From Leadbetterella lacustris (lineage in GTDB: Bacteria; Bacteroidota; Bacteroidia; Cytophagales; Spirosomataceae), in contig OZ248435.1 of the NCBI GenBank assembly GCA_965234335.1, positions 62,001 to 126,000 of the forward strand: DNA of 64,000 nt, in the 5' to 3' direction. Both the position numbers and the translations under genes were made by a program. The notes beneath the pieces are model-generated. The model saw only the letters and a list, made by a program, of their open reading frames with translations, did not search any database and was not told where the DNA came from. Positions 42,132 to 51,786 of the stretch are shown here, one piece after another. Position 1 is the stretch's first letter. The number at the start of each line of letters is the position of its first letter.

Positions 42132-42803
42132 ATGTTTCTAGATATTCATACCCATTCTCGGTCTTCTGATGCCAATATAAAAAAAGTTTTTAATTTGGAC
42201 ATCACGGCGAGTTCTTTGGGAGCAGATTTAGAGCTTTTTTTTGGAGAAAATGAGTCTGTTTCGGTAGGAATTCATCCATGGAGTGTATCTGAGGAATTGT
42301 TTTTTGAACAACTGGAGATTTTAGAGTTTTTGGCTGCTGATTCAAGAGTAAAAACTATTGGTGAAATTGGCTTGGATAAACTCAAAGGCCCTGACTTGAA
42401 ATTACAGGAGGAAGTTTTTTTGAAACAAATCAGAATTGCCGAAACTGTAAGAAAGCCGATTATCATTCATTGCGTAAAGAGTTTTAATGAGCTCATTGCC
42501 ATAAAGAAGGTGGTAAGGCCGAAAGTCCCGATGATTTTACACGGTTTTAATAGAAAAGTAGATTTAGCCATAGATTTAACCCAAAAAGGCTTTTTTCTCT
42601 CTTTTGGCAAAGCATTGATAGATGCTGAGTTGGTCAAAAGTGCATTAAAAAATATTCCTTTAAGTCAAGTTTTTTTTGAAACTGATGACGATGATGAGTT
42701 GATTGTAAGTGAAGTGTATCAGTTAGCCTCTGAGGTTTTGAATATTGAAATAGAAGAATTGAAAGATAAAATTTATCAAAATTATTTAGAATTGTACTTA
42801 TGA
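42132..42803 (+). CDS. TatD-family metal-dependent hydrolase
   Basis: 223 residues, somewhat shorter than typical TatD (about 255). Metal ligands are visible: DIHTHSRS at the N-terminus, GEIGLD, IIHCVKSF, ILHGFNR, and the final Asp in FFETDDDDE. TatD proteins are DNases/exonucleases with a TIM-barrel fold. Stop overlaps the next start by 4 nt. Confidence 0.85.
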   Translation: MFLDIHTHSRSSDANIKKVFNLDITASSLGADLELFFGENESVSVGIHPWSVSEELFFEQLEILEFLAADSRVKTIGEIGLDKLKGPDLKLQEEVFLKQIRIAETVRKPIIIHCVKSFNELIAIKKVVRPKVPMILHGFNRKVDLAIDLTQKGFFLSFGKALIDAELVKSALKNIPLSQVFFETDDDDELIVSEVYQLASEVLNIEIEELKDKIYQNYLELYL

Positions 42804-43582
42804 GTGATTTAGGTTGGCTCTCGAGAAGTGAGCTGTTGATTGGAAAAGAAAATATACAAAAACTTCAGCAATCCCACGTTTTGGTAGTGGGTTTAGGTGG
42901 TGTAGGTTCATTTGCTGCGGAGTTTATTTGCAGAGCTGGAGTAGGGGAGATGACCATTGTAGATGGTGACGTTGTTGATCCAACCAATAGAAATCGTCAA
43001 CTTCCAGCCCTATTCACAACCCATGGAGTAAGCAAAGCGGGCTGGATGAAAGACAGGCTTCTGGCCATCAATCCTGACTTGAAACTCCATGTAATAAACG
43101 AATTTTTGAGCCCTGAACGTTGTGAGGAACTCCTTAAAAACGATTATGATTACGTGATGGACTGCATAGACAGCATTACCCCTAAATTAACATTAATTGC
43201 TGCTGCTTATAAAAGCGGCAAAAAAGTGGTGAGTTCTATGGGAGCAGGTGGTAAAACAGATCCTACCCAGATTAGAGTAGCGGATTTATACGAAACACAT
43301 ACCTGTAAACTAGCATTTTATGTTAGAAAAAGATTAAAGAAAATGGAAGTTTCCAAGGGTGTTCGGGCTGTTTATTCTTTGGAAGAAATGGATAAAGAGT
43401 CCTTGGTAATGACTGATGGCTCAAACTTCAAGCAGTCGGCTTATGGTACTATCTCTTATTTGCCGGCGGCTTTTGGGGGTGTGGCTGCTTCTGTTGTCAT
43501 TAGAGATTTGTTGGGTATCTCCATAGAAACCCAGAAAAGACCTAAAATGATGAAAGGAAGCAATATCAAAAAGAAGAAATGA
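42800..43582 (+). CDS. tcdA: tRNA threonylcarbamoyladenosine dehydratase
   Basis: 260 residues, E1/ThiF fold: VLVVGLGGVGSFAAEFICR (ATP-binding), DGDVVDPTNRNRQLPA, MDCIDSITPKLTLI, SSMGAGGKTDPTQI. It cyclises t6A37 to ct6A in tRNA using ATP. The C-terminus (GGVAASVVIRDLLGI) matches the membrane-associated tail of the family. Probably co-transcribed with tatD. Confidence 0.93.
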   Translation: MSDLGWLSRSELLIGKENIQKLQQSHVLVVGLGGVGSFAAEFICRAGVGEMTIVDGDVVDPTNRNRQLPALFTTHGVSKAGWMKDRLLAINPDLKLHVINEFLSPERCEELLKNDYDYVMDCIDSITPKLTLIAAAYKSGKKVVSSMGAGGKTDPTQIRVADLYETHTCKLAFYVRKRLKKMEVSKGVRAVYSLEEMDKESLVMTDGSNFKQSAYGTISYLPAAFGGVAASVVIRDLLGISIETQKRPKMMKGSNIKKKK

Positions 43583-43602
43583 TAATTTGAGTAATTAAAC
43601 AC

Positions 43603-43632
43603 AAAAAAGCCTTGAATCTCAAGGCTTTTTTG
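43603..43632. terminator. bidirectional rho-independent terminator
   Basis: AAAAAAGCCTTGA, loop ATC, TCAAGGCTTTTTT: a long perfect stem with T-tracts on both strands, between tcdA and the convergent VWA gene. Confidence 0.92.
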
Positions 43633-43649
43633 TAAGTATATACATGTTT

Positions 43650-44660
43650 TTATTTTGAAGTTATAATCTCAAATTTCAATTTTCTTGGGTCAGCACGGTT
43701 AATAATTTGCTGATTTCTGATATATTCTAGGTTGTAAACATTAGAAATAACTCTACCAAACTTCGTAAATACGTCTTTTAGCTCTTTTACAGTTTCAGGG
43801 AAATTGGCAGAACCACCACTCGCCAGTTTTGTCAAAACAGTTTTGTCAACACCACCTTTTCCGTTCAAACCAATGCAAAAGCTAGTGATTTTATAAGAAT
43901 TTTTGTCAGATTTTATTTTACCCAAGAGATAATCAGCATTGACTGCTGGAGGAGCCATATTGTCGGATCCATCAGTAAACGTAAACAATACCCTCGACTG
44001 CGATTTGGAAGCTTGCAACATGTCTATACCTGCATCCATGGCATTGTAAAGAGCAGTAAATTTACCTTGTTTTAAGTTTTTTACATAGTTTTTCAAGGCT
44101 TCTTTATCTGTAGAAAGCGGAAACTCGTTGACAGTGTCGGAGAAATCTATAATACCCATTTTAACCACTTTTCTATCCGTAAATATTTTCTCAATAAAAT
44201 CTATGGCATAGGTTTTAACTATCTCAAAGTCAGTGCCTAGTGATTCACTTCGGTCTAAAACCAAAACCACGCTGATGTCCTCAGATTGACTAAAAGACAT
44301 GGTAAACTCTACATCTTTTTTCCAGTTATTCGTTTCTTTTTTAAATTCGTAAGCGTTGATAGCTTCGATATTGTAATTATTGGAGAATTCGTCAATTATT
44401 CTGAAGTTATCAATAATTACTTTAGTTCCTGCTGGCCCATCAACTTGTCCACCAAAGGTCTTTGTGAAGTCAATTTTGATTTCCCTAGAAGTTTTCAACT
44501 CATCAAATCTGATTTCGGGGCTTTTGCCAGATGTGTTCCAAAAATCTATGTAAATGTCAAAGGTAGAACCGTTGGGATTTACGTCGCCGCCACCACAACT
44601 AATTAACACAATACTCAGTAGAACAGTCTTAAGGATTAAGAAAGCTTTTCTTATTTTCAT
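43650..44660 (-). CDS. von Willebrand factor A-domain lipoprotein
   Basis: 336 residues from ATG 44660, which puts the lipobox signal (LLSIVLISCGGG) at the N-terminus; the longer in-frame start at 44747 is unlikely. VWA domain (about 125-290) with the MIDAS motif DRSES, Thr in GKFTALYNAMD, and Asp in FTFTDGSDN. Binds a divalent cation and probably a protein ligand at the outer membrane or surface. Role unknown. Confidence 0.85.
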   Translation of the reverse strand: MKIRKAFLILKTVLLSIVLISCGGGDVNPNGSTFDIYIDFWNTSGKSPEIRFDELKTSREIKIDFTKTFGGQVDGPAGTKVIIDNFRIIDEFSNNYNIEAINAYEFKKETNNWKKDVEFTMSFSQSEDISVVLVLDRSESLGTDFEIVKTYAIDFIEKIFTDRKVVKMGIIDFSDTVNEFPLSTDKEALKNYVKNLKQGKFTALYNAMDAGIDMLQASKSQSRVLFTFTDGSDNMAPPAVNADYLLGKIKSDKNSYKITSFCIGLNGKGGVDKTVLTKLASGGSANFPETVKELKDVFTKFGRVISNVYNLEYIRNQQIINRADPRKLKFEIITSK

Positions 44661-44759
44661 TAGGATAAAATTTATATTCAGCTTTGGAAACGAAAACATC
44701 ATGCCAAAACTTTCATTTGCACGTAAAATTATTGCAATTTTGCACAAAAAATCGGATAA

Positions 44760-45356
44760 ATGAACATTGGAGTGGTAATTTTAGCAGCAGGAGAATCAAA
44801 ACGCATGGGTGTGCCCAAACAAATTCTACCGATTTTTGGAGTACCTATGCTTAAATATTTAATAGATGAAGTACTTGATACTGAGGCTCATCCGGTAACA
44901 GTAGTGGTTGGAGCTAATAAAACCAAAATTGTACCACTCTTAGAAAATATTCCGATAGGCATAATTGACAATCCGGATTGGCAAACAGGCATGGGTAGCT
45001 CCATAAAGATGGGTCTAGTAGGTGCTTATTTGATTACCAAGGGTTTTGATGGTCTGATATTTATGACCTCTGACATGCCTTTTGTAAATGCTGTCATTAT
45101 TAATAAACTTATCGAAACTGCACGTGAATTTCCTAATAAAACGATAATTGCTTCAAAATATGGCGGGACCATGGGTGTGCCCGTATTATACAAAAAAGAA
45201 CGATTTGAGGATATTTTGGACATGAAACCTGAACACGGTGCAAAGCAATTTTTTAATAAATATCCTGAGGAAATAATCTCCGTGGATTTTGATTTGGGAG
45301 CGGTAGATTTAGACACCAAAGAGGATTATTATAATTTTTTACAATCAAAAAACTAA
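44760..45356 (+). CDS. MobA/MocA-like nucleotidyltransferase
   Basis: 198 residues. N-terminal VVILAAGESKRMGVPKQILP is the NTP-transferase signature of the MobA-like group (molybdenum cofactor guanylyl/cytidylyltransferases and relatives); WQTGMGSSIKMGL and TSDMPFV follow the family. No molybdoenzyme gene is in the window, so the exact substrate is open. Three nt separate it from the acyltransferase gene. Confidence 0.88.
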   Translation: MNIGVVILAAGESKRMGVPKQILPIFGVPMLKYLIDEVLDTEAHPVTVVVGANKTKIVPLLENIPIGIIDNPDWQTGMGSSIKMGLVGAYLITKGFDGLIFMTSDMPFVNAVIINKLIETAREFPNKTIIASKYGGTMGVPVLYKKERFEDILDMKPEHGAKQFFNKYPEEIISVDFDLGAVDLDTKEDYYNFLQSKN

Positions 45357-45359
45357 TTT

Positions 45360-46274
45360 ATGCAAGCAATTGCTTTTTATATTCTGTTGCCTTTTCTTTA
45401 TTTATTTTCAATTCTACCAATAAAAGTTCTGTATGTCATTTCACGTGGTTTTATTTATCCAATACTATTTAAAATAATTGGCTACAGGAAAAACGTTGTT
45501 GCCGAGAATCTCAAGAATTCTTTTCCCGAAAAAAGTCAGGCCGAAAGAGCCTTGATTGCTTCTGATTTTTATAAATATCTAGCTGATATGTTTGTCGAAA
45601 CCATTAAGAGTTTCACTATTTCCAAGGAATCTTTATTAGAAAAAATCAAATTGGAGAATATCGAATTACTACTCCCGTTTTTTGAAGCAAATAGAAATGT
45701 GGTTATTACGCTTGGTCATATCGGCAACTATGAACTCATTGCGAAAGCAATGCCTTTCTACTTGAAACACAAGGTTTTGGTTCCGTATCACAAAATGAGC
45801 AATAACTACTTCAATAAACTGTTTTACAAGTCCAGAACGGCATTTGGAACGGTTTTCTTTCCTACATTCGACACATTTGCCAATATCAAAAAAGATTATG
45901 GGCAGGCATTTGCCTTAACTTTGGCTAACGACCAATCTGCACCGCCTACAAAATCCTTCTGGACAAGATTCTTAAATCAAGACACTACATTTTTTGTAGG
46001 TACTGAAAAAATCGCACAACAGTTTGATTATCCCGTGGTTTTTGCCCATGTTACTGTTCCTAAAAAAGGACATTATACCATGACTTTTGCGTTGATTTCC
46101 GATAAGTCTAAGTCTGAAAATGAGGGTTTTATAATGAATAAACACGCAGAGCTACTCGAAAAAGACATTGTAACTGACCCCAGATATTGGCTATGGACAC
46201 ATAAACGTTGGAAACACAAAATGCCATCTAATGTAGAGTATGGTTTTAATATTTCAAGAAAATCTTCTGTATGA
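45360..46274 (+). CDS. lipid A biosynthesis acyltransferase (LpxL/HtrB family)
   Basis: 304 residues. One N-terminal membrane segment (about 3-25), then the acyltransferase domain with H-x4-E in GHIGNYE, the PYHKMSNNYFNKLF block and DQSAPPTKSFWTRFL. Adds a secondary acyl chain to the lipid A precursor at the inner membrane. Confidence 0.9.
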   Translation: MQAIAFYILLPFLYLFSILPIKVLYVISRGFIYPILFKIIGYRKNVVAENLKNSFPEKSQAERALIASDFYKYLADMFVETIKSFTISKESLLEKIKLENIELLLPFFEANRNVVITLGHIGNYELIAKAMPFYLKHKVLVPYHKMSNNYFNKLFYKSRTAFGTVFFPTFDTFANIKKDYGQAFALTLANDQSAPPTKSFWTRFLNQDTTFFVGTEKIAQQFDYPVVFAHVTVPKKGHYTMTFALISDKSKSENEGFIMNKHAELLEKDIVTDPRYWLWTHKRWKHKMPSNVEYGFNISRKSSV

Positions 46275-46360
46275 CTCATTTCAAGTGTCTAATTATTAGG
46301 TGTTTGTAAATATGTTTTTTTTATTTTCCGGAATTTCCGTTTGCAAAAACTGCCCAACAC

Positions 46361-49300
46361 TTAACCAAAACTAACGTTTTCTTCTCCCACTATTTCCAGA
46401 AGGCTCCTCTGTACGTCTTTGTTGAGGTCAACTTTCATGGTTCTTGAAAACATGGCCACATCATATTTTTCGTCCATGTCATACACGTTCATCTTGAAGT
46501 TGAATTTCCCAGGATTGGACGTAATTATATCCAACAAGCCATTGATGGTGATGTCGTTTATTTCAGCCAAATTAAGTTTTACATTTACTTCCTTAAATCG
46601 CTTGGCTTTCATGTCGCTGAGCAAGTCGATTTGCAGAGGTTTAAACTCCAGTTCGCCTTCTCTGTTCCATTTGGTTTGGATTTTTCCTCTAATACTTACA
46701 AAAAAACCAAGTCCGAGATAATTCGAAAACTCTACGTAATCTTTGCCAAAAAGCATAATTTCGAGAGAAGAAGTATAATCTTCAATCTTAAAAATACCAA
46801 ACGGATTTCCATTTTTGGATTGTTTCTGTTGTACTGAAGATATCACCCCTCCAACAACAAATTCACGGTTGATATTGTCAGGCTCAAACAGCTGATCCAG
46901 TGGCTTGCAAAGCGACATTTCGATGGAAAACTGGTCGAGCGGATGGCCAGAAATATAGAAACCCACTACATCTTTTTCATATTTGAGTTTTTCTATATCT
47001 CCCCATTGTTCAATGTTTTCAGACTTTGGTTTCTGAATATCAAATCCACCATTAGTTTCAAAGCCTCCAAAGAGAGAGTTTTGTGCAGATGCCTTATCTT
47101 CAGCTACTTTGTTGGCATAGCGTATTAGTTTTTCTATAAAAGTGCTACCTTCGCTTTCATGGAAGTATACTGCTCTATGAATATCGTCAAAACAGTCAAA
47201 CGCTCCTGCATAAGTCAATGATTCAAGCGTTTTTTTGTTTACTGTGCGAAGATTTACCCTGGTTACAAAATCAAAAATATCCGAGAAAGGCCCATTTTTG
47301 TCTCTTTCTTCTATTATAGCATCTATGGCGGCATCTCCACTTCCCTTGATTCCGCCCAATCCAAAACGAATTTCTTTTTTCTTGTTTACACTAAATCTTT
47401 TGTACGATTCATTTACATCTGGCCCTTTTACATTCAATCCCAGTAGCTTACATTCTTCCATGAAAAACGTAATCTTGTCAATGTTCCCGAGTTGTGAGGT
47501 CAATACCCCCGCCATGTATTCTTCAGTGTAATGTGCTTTCAGGTAGGCAGTTTGGTAGGCCACAAATGCATAACAAGTAGAGTGTGATTTGTTAAAAGCA
47601 TATTGTGCAAAAGCCTCCCAGTCTGTCCATATTTTCTCTAGAATCTTGGTGTCGTGGCCGTTAGAAGTTCCACCCTCCATAAATTTCACCTTCATTTTGT
47701 TTAGAACTTCTATCTGCTTTTTACCCATAGCCTTTCGCAAAACGTCCGCGTCGCCTTTGGTAAAGTTGCCTAACTTCTGCGATAAAAGCATCACCTGCTC
47801 TTGGTAAACTGTAATGCCATACGTTTCCCCCAAATACTCCTCGACTTCGGGCAAGTCGTATTTGATTTCTTCCGTTCCATGTTTCCGGGCTATGAAGTTA
47901 GGAATGTAGGCAATCGGACCCGGCCGATAAAGGGCGTTCATGGCAATTAGGTCGTCAAATCTATCAGGCTTTAGTTCCTTCATGTATTTTTTCATACCGT
48001 CGGATTCAAATTGGAATATCGCCGTGGTTTCGCCTCGTTGAAAAAGCTCAAAAGTTTTGGTGTCGTCCAGCGGTATCTCGTCAATTTCTATTTCATGCCC
48101 ATAGTTTTCTTTGATCATCCTTAAGGCTTCTTTTATGATTGAGAGGTTTCTCAATCCCAAAAAATCCATTTTTATTACTCCGGCATCTTCTATGACCTTT
48201 CCTTCATATTGCGTAATCAACAAGTCGGAGTCCTTGGAGGTACACACTGGCACAATGTCTGACAAATCCCACGGTGCTATGATGATACCAGCTGCATGAA
48301 TTCCTGTGTTTCTTACAGTTCCTTCCAGTTTTTCGGCTTGTTTCAATACCTTAGAAGTCAGGTCATTACCATTGTACATTTCTCGTACTTTCTTTACATT
48401 ATCCTGCTCATCAGGGCCTAGTCCGAGTTCGTTAAGAGATTTTGATCCCATCATTGGCATGTGTATCAATTTCTTGAAATCCATGCCATAAGAAGGTTTG
48501 TCAGGGATAAGTTTTGCTATGTAGTTAGCATCGGCCAGTGGCAAATCCATTACACGAGCTACGTCTTTTATAGATGATTTGGTAGCCATTGTGCCGTAAG
48601 TGATAATCTGTGCCACTTGGTTTTTTCCATACTTATCCACCACATAATCAATCACTTTCTGGCGACCTTCGTCGTCAAAGTCCGTATCAATATCCGGCAT
48701 AGATTTACGGTCTGGATTTAAGAAACGCTCAAAAAGTAAATTGTACTTTATGGGGTCAATATTGGTAATACTAATACAATACGCCACTACGGATCCAGCA
48801 GCAGAACCACGACCGGGTCCTATCATCACGCCCAAATCACGCCCTGCCTTTATAAAGTCCATTACAATCAAAAAGTAACCAGCAAACCCCATGGTTTTTA
48901 TGGTAAATAGCTCAAAATCAAGACGTTCTTGTGTGGTGGTTATTATTTCTCCATAACGTTTTCTTGCACCTTCGTAGGTCAAATGTCGCAAATACTCCCA
49001 TTGATTCAGTTTATCATCGGCATGTATCTTAAATTCGTCTGGAATCGGGAAATTTGGTAGAAGTATATCTTGCTTCAGATTCAGCTTCTCTATTTTGTCA
49101 ACAATCTCATTGGTGTTGTCTATTGCCGCAGGAATGTCACGAAACAAATAACTCATTTCCTCGGTCGACTTGAAATAAAACTGGTCATTAAAAAACGCAA
49201 AGCGTGTATCTTTCGAGCTCATCGTTTCGTCATCTGCAAAATCTTTGGCCGATGGTGTAGCAAGTTTTTCGTTGGTATTTACACAGAGCAAAATATCGTG

Positions 49301-49951
49301 AGCTACCCAGTCAGACTGATCCACATAATGGCTATCGTTGGAGGCAATTACTTTTACATTATACTTTTTTGCCCATTTAAGCAAAACCTCATTTACGATA
49401 TTCTGCTCCGGTATTTCATGGCGTTGAATTTCCACATAATAATCCTCACCAAATCGCTCCAACCACCACTGAAACTCCTTTTCTCCCTCTTCTTCGCCTT
49501 TTTTTAGGATGGTTTTGGGCACCGATGCACCTATACAACAAGTTGTGGCTATTAAACCCTCCTTGTATTTCTCAATCATGGCCTTGGTCACCCGTGGATA
49601 CTTGCTATACAGGCCTTCCATGTAGCCCAATGAGCACAATTTTGTGAGGTTCTTATATCCAACAGGATTTTTAGCCAACAAAAGTTGGTGATATCGAATG
49701 TCTTTTTGCTCTTTAGTAAACTGTTTTCGGGTGTGATCATCTACCACGTAAAGTTCACAACCTACTATCGGTTTCACATTAAACTTGTCGGCCGCTGCCA
49801 CAAAATCAAACACCCCAAACATATTACCATGGTCAGTAATGGCCATGGCTGGCATATTGTCAGCCTGAGCCTTGGCAAAGAGTTTCTTAACATTCGAAGC
49901 TCCATCCAACAAAGAATATTGGGTGTGATTGTGTAAATGAGAAAATTGCAT
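46361..49951 (-). CDS. dnaE: DNA polymerase III subunit alpha
   Basis: 1196 residues from ATG 49951 (MQFSHLHNHTQYSLLDGASN); an upstream in-frame start at 50026 adds 25 unlikely residues. PHP domain at the N-terminus, then the polymerase core: GPGRGSAAGSVVAYC, PDIDTDFDDEGR (catalytic aspartates), YRPGPIAYIPNF, KSHSTCYAFVAY; then helix-hairpin-helix and OB domains (VVGGVISSVQQKQSKNGNPF). Replicative polymerase of the C family. The N-terminal PHP metal site looks intact (HLHNH), so proofreading within the same chain is possible. Confidence 0.97.
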   Translation of the reverse strand: MQFSHLHNHTQYSLLDGASNVKKLFAKAQADNMPAMAITDHGNMFGVFDFVAAADKFNVKPIVGCELYVVDDHTRKQFTKEQKDIRYHQLLLAKNPVGYKNLTKLCSLGYMEGLYSKYPRVTKAMIEKYKEGLIATTCCIGASVPKTILKKGEEEGEKEFQWWLERFGEDYYVEIQRHEIPEQNIVNEVLLKWAKKYNVKVIASNDSHYVDQSDWVAHDILLCVNTNEKLATPSAKDFADDETMSSKDTRFAFFNDQFYFKSTEEMSYLFRDIPAAIDNTNEIVDKIEKLNLKQDILLPNFPIPDEFKIHADDKLNQWEYLRHLTYEGARKRYGEIITTTQERLDFELFTIKTMGFAGYFLIVMDFIKAGRDLGVMIGPGRGSAAGSVVAYCISITNIDPIKYNLLFERFLNPDRKSMPDIDTDFDDEGRQKVIDYVVDKYGKNQVAQIITYGTMATKSSIKDVARVMDLPLADANYIAKLIPDKPSYGMDFKKLIHMPMMGSKSLNELGLGPDEQDNVKKVREMYNGNDLTSKVLKQAEKLEGTVRNTGIHAAGIIIAPWDLSDIVPVCTSKDSDLLITQYEGKVIEDAGVIKMDFLGLRNLSIIKEALRMIKENYGHEIEIDEIPLDDTKTFELFQRGETTAIFQFESDGMKKYMKELKPDRFDDLIAMNALYRPGPIAYIPNFIARKHGTEEIKYDLPEVEEYLGETYGITVYQEQVMLLSQKLGNFTKGDADVLRKAMGKKQIEVLNKMKVKFMEGGTSNGHDTKILEKIWTDWEAFAQYAFNKSHSTCYAFVAYQTAYLKAHYTEEYMAGVLTSQLGNIDKITFFMEECKLLGLNVKGPDVNESYKRFSVNKKKEIRFGLGGIKGSGDAAIDAIIEERDKNGPFSDIFDFVTRVNLRTVNKKTLESLTYAGAFDCFDDIHRAVYFHESEGSTFIEKLIRYANKVAEDKASAQNSLFGGFETNGGFDIQKPKSENIEQWGDIEKLKYEKDVVGFYISGHPLDQFSIEMSLCKPLDQLFEPDNINREFVVGGVISSVQQKQSKNGNPFGIFKIEDYTSSLEIMLFGKDYVEFSNYLGLGFFVSIRGKIQTKWNREGELEFKPLQIDLLSDMKAKRFKEVNVKLNLAEINDITINGLLDIITSNPGKFNFKMNVYDMDEKYDVAMFSRTMKVDLNKDVQRSLLEIVGEENVSFG

Positions 49952-50084
49952 CTTTTCTTTTTTGTAATAAGTAGTATCATGCAAATATAGCCAATAACCC
50001 CATTCTTTCTCAATCCCGAATCTCAATAATTTCGGTATTAAATACGAACCCTCTCAAAATCAGTAATTCACAGCCTGTGCAATA

Positions 50085-50186
50085 ATTATCTGGCGGCCTG
50101 CTAAAGCACCGGGCTATCCGTTACAAGTCCTCGCGGCTACGCCAGCTGTGGGCTTTCCACTACTATCCCTGGCCGGAAGCGGATTC
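50085..50186. repeat. GC-rich intergenic segment, probably a dispersed repeat
   Basis: About 100 bp much richer in G+C than its surroundings, containing CTATCCGTTACAAGTCCTCG and GGGCTTTCCACTACTATCCC. Sequences of this type recur between genes in some Bacteroidota genomes. No second copy lies in this window, so the repeat status is from memory only. Confidence 0.4.
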
Positions 50187-50198
50187 TCAATAATCCAG

Positions 50199-50231
50199 AC
50201 AGTTGACAACTTTTCAAAAGTTGTCAACTGT
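50199..50231. other. 33-nt near-perfect palindrome upstream of rpmI
   Basis: ACAGTTGACAACTTTT, C, AAAAGTTGTCAACTGT: a 16-bp perfect stem around a single central base. No T-tract follows, so a simple terminator is less likely than an operator, cruciform or repeat-family member. Confidence 0.7.
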
Positions 50232-50259
50232 TGTATCCACCAAATATTCCCATCAAAAT

Positions 50260-50289
50260 TTGATTTCTAGATATTTTTCCCTAATTTTG
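50260..50289 (+). promoter_or_regulatory. promoter of rpmI-rplT
   Basis: -7 TAATTTTG (50282-50289) with TTG (50260-50262) 19 nt upstream, matching the Bacteroidota TTTG/TAnnTTTG arrangement and spacing. The ATG is 41 nt downstream. Confidence 0.7.
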
Positions 50290-50330
50290 CGTCCCAATTT
50301 ACTTTTAATACACTTAATCTGTTTTGTACA

Positions 50331-50525
50331 ATGCCTAAGCAAAAAACAAATTCAGGAGCAAAAAAGAGGTTCAAATTGACTGGAACTGGAAAAATCAAGC
50401 GTAAGCATGCTTTCCACAGTCACATTTTGACTAAAAAATCGACGAAACGTAAGAGAGTTCTTGCATCGTCAGCTCTAGTTAGCTCTGCGGACGAAAGCCG
50501 CATCAAAGCCTTGTTGAATGGTTAA
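50331..50525 (+). CDS. rpmI: 50S ribosomal protein L35
   Basis: 64 residues, full length, with the L35 pattern MPKQKTNSGAKKRFKLTGTG and KKSTKRKRVL. Very basic. Followed by rplT after 86 nt. infC, which usually precedes rpmI, is not adjacent here: dnaE lies upstream on the opposite strand. Confidence 0.97.
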   Translation: MPKQKTNSGAKKRFKLTGTGKIKRKHAFHSHILTKKSTKRKRVLASSALVSSADESRIKALLNG

Positions 50526-50611
50526 TTCAACAATTGGTTCAATTGTTTCACCCGAATAAAGGCTTTAAAGTTTCCCTAATCGGAACGCCTGATTCAAAAA
50601 ACTAAAAAATT

Positions 50612-50956
50612 ATGCCACGTAGTGTCAATCATGTCGCGTCTAAAGCTAGACGCAAAAAAGTGCTGAAATTAGCCAAAGGCTATTACGGCAGAAGAAAGAA
50701 CGTTTGGACGGTTGCTAAAAACGCCGTTGAAAAAGGTTTAGTTTACGCCTACATAGGTCGTAAACAAAAGAAAAGAAACTTCCGTAGCTTGTGGATCGTA
50801 AGGATCAACGCGGGTGTGAGGCCATTCGGTATGTCATACTCTGTGTTTATTAACAAACTGCAAAAATCAGGCATTGAGCTTAACCGTAAAGTGTTGGCCG
50901 ATTTAGCTTTGAATCATCCAGATGCTTTCAAAGCCATCGTAGAGAAAGTAAAATAA
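50612..50956 (+). CDS. rplT: 50S ribosomal protein L20
   Basis: 114 residues, normal length: MPRSVNHVASKARRKKVLKL, YIGRKQKKRNFRSLWIVRIN, YSVFINKLQKSGIELNRKVL. An early-assembly 23S rRNA-binding protein. Second gene of the rpmI operon; a terminator follows. Confidence 0.97.
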   Translation: MPRSVNHVASKARRKKVLKLAKGYYGRRKNVWTVAKNAVEKGLVYAYIGRKQKKRNFRSLWIVRINAGVRPFGMSYSVFINKLQKSGIELNRKVLADLALNHPDAFKAIVEKVK

Positions 50957-50982
50957 TAAAAGCAGTTTAGGTTTTTATTAAC

Positions 50983-51016
50983 AAAAAAAAAGACGTCAAT
51001 TGACGTCTTTTTTTTG
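50983..51016 (+). terminator. rho-independent terminator after rplT
   Basis: A palindrome of A-run, GACGTCAATTGACGTC, then T9: the 16-nt core is a perfect inverted repeat, flanked by A and T tracts that extend the stem. Confidence 0.92.
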
Positions 51017-51107
51017 TTACCTAAAGATATTTTTATGGTCTAAATATGGAATTACAATAGATAGTTCATAATTTTAAACAAATTTTATTAACATTAATAC
51101 AATCACT

Positions 51108-51710
51108 ATGTTAGAAGTATTGCAAGGATTAATTCAACAAGCGGGTCAAACTGCGGTTGTAGAAAATACAGAAGTTCCAAATGAGCACAATGAAGGCGTA
51201 ATGGGAGAAGTTATGCAAGGTTTGTTGGGCGGTTTAACGAACCAAGCTAATTCGCAAGGTGGAATAGGTAATTTATTGGGTATGCTTACAGGTGGAGTTA
51301 ACTCAAACCAAGGAGGGAGTTTAATGAGTAATCCTATGGTGGCGGGTATAGCTCAAAATATTATTGGCAATGTAATGTCTAAATTTGGTCTGTCAAATAG
51401 TGCTGCCTCGGCGGTTGTATCAAGTATGTTGCCGTCCGTTTTAGGTGGTCTTATCAACAAAGCCAACGACCCTCAGGATTCGTCTGTTGATGCTGGTGGA
51501 ATCATGAGTGTGCTTTCAGGTGGCAAAACAGATGGAATTGATTTCGGAAGTTTATTGAGTAAAGGTGCAGGTGCTTTGGCAGATGGTAAACTAGACATGA
51601 ATGACCTAATCAGCTTAGCGTCTGGTGGTTCGCCAAGTCAAGGTGAAAGTTCTGGTGGAGGCGGTGGCCTTTTTGGAAATATAATTGGTGGATTATTTGG
51701 AAAGAAATAA
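51108..51710 (+). CDS. DUF937-like glycine-rich protein
   Basis: 200 residues. Gly/Ser/Asn-rich with helical pairs (MGEVMQGLLGGLTNQANSQG; AAVVSSMLPSVLGGLINKAN) like the DUF937 (YidB-related) family. No signal peptide. Ends in GGGGGLFGNIIGGLFGKK. Function unknown. Flanked by strong terminators on both sides, so monocistronic. Confidence 0.75.
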   Translation: MLEVLQGLIQQAGQTAVVENTEVPNEHNEGVMGEVMQGLLGGLTNQANSQGGIGNLLGMLTGGVNSNQGGSLMSNPMVAGIAQNIIGNVMSKFGLSNSAASAVVSSMLPSVLGGLINKANDPQDSSVDAGGIMSVLSGGKTDGIDFGSLLSKGAGALADGKLDMNDLISLASGGSPSQGESSGGGGGLFGNIIGGLFGKK

Positions 51711-51726
51711 TTAGAATATAACAGTT

Positions 51727-51758
51727 AAAAGCGTAGAAATCGTTTCTACGCTTTTTTT
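51727..51758 (+). terminator. rho-independent terminator
   Basis: AAAAGCGTAGAAA, loop TCG, TTTCTACGCTTTTTTT: a perfect stem with a T-tract, 16 bp after the stop of the DUF937-like gene. Confidence 0.93.
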
Positions 51759-51786
51759 ATATAAAGCCTTTGTATTGAGAAAAGTC

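Noticed and set aside
46419..49936. Many plus-strand ORFs opposite dnaE
   Set aside because: dnaE is unmistakable on the other strand; the products have the composition of antisense shadows.
49952..50026. Longer N-terminus of DnaE
   Set aside because: The PHP domain starts at MQFSHLHNH in this family; the 25 extra residues have no support.
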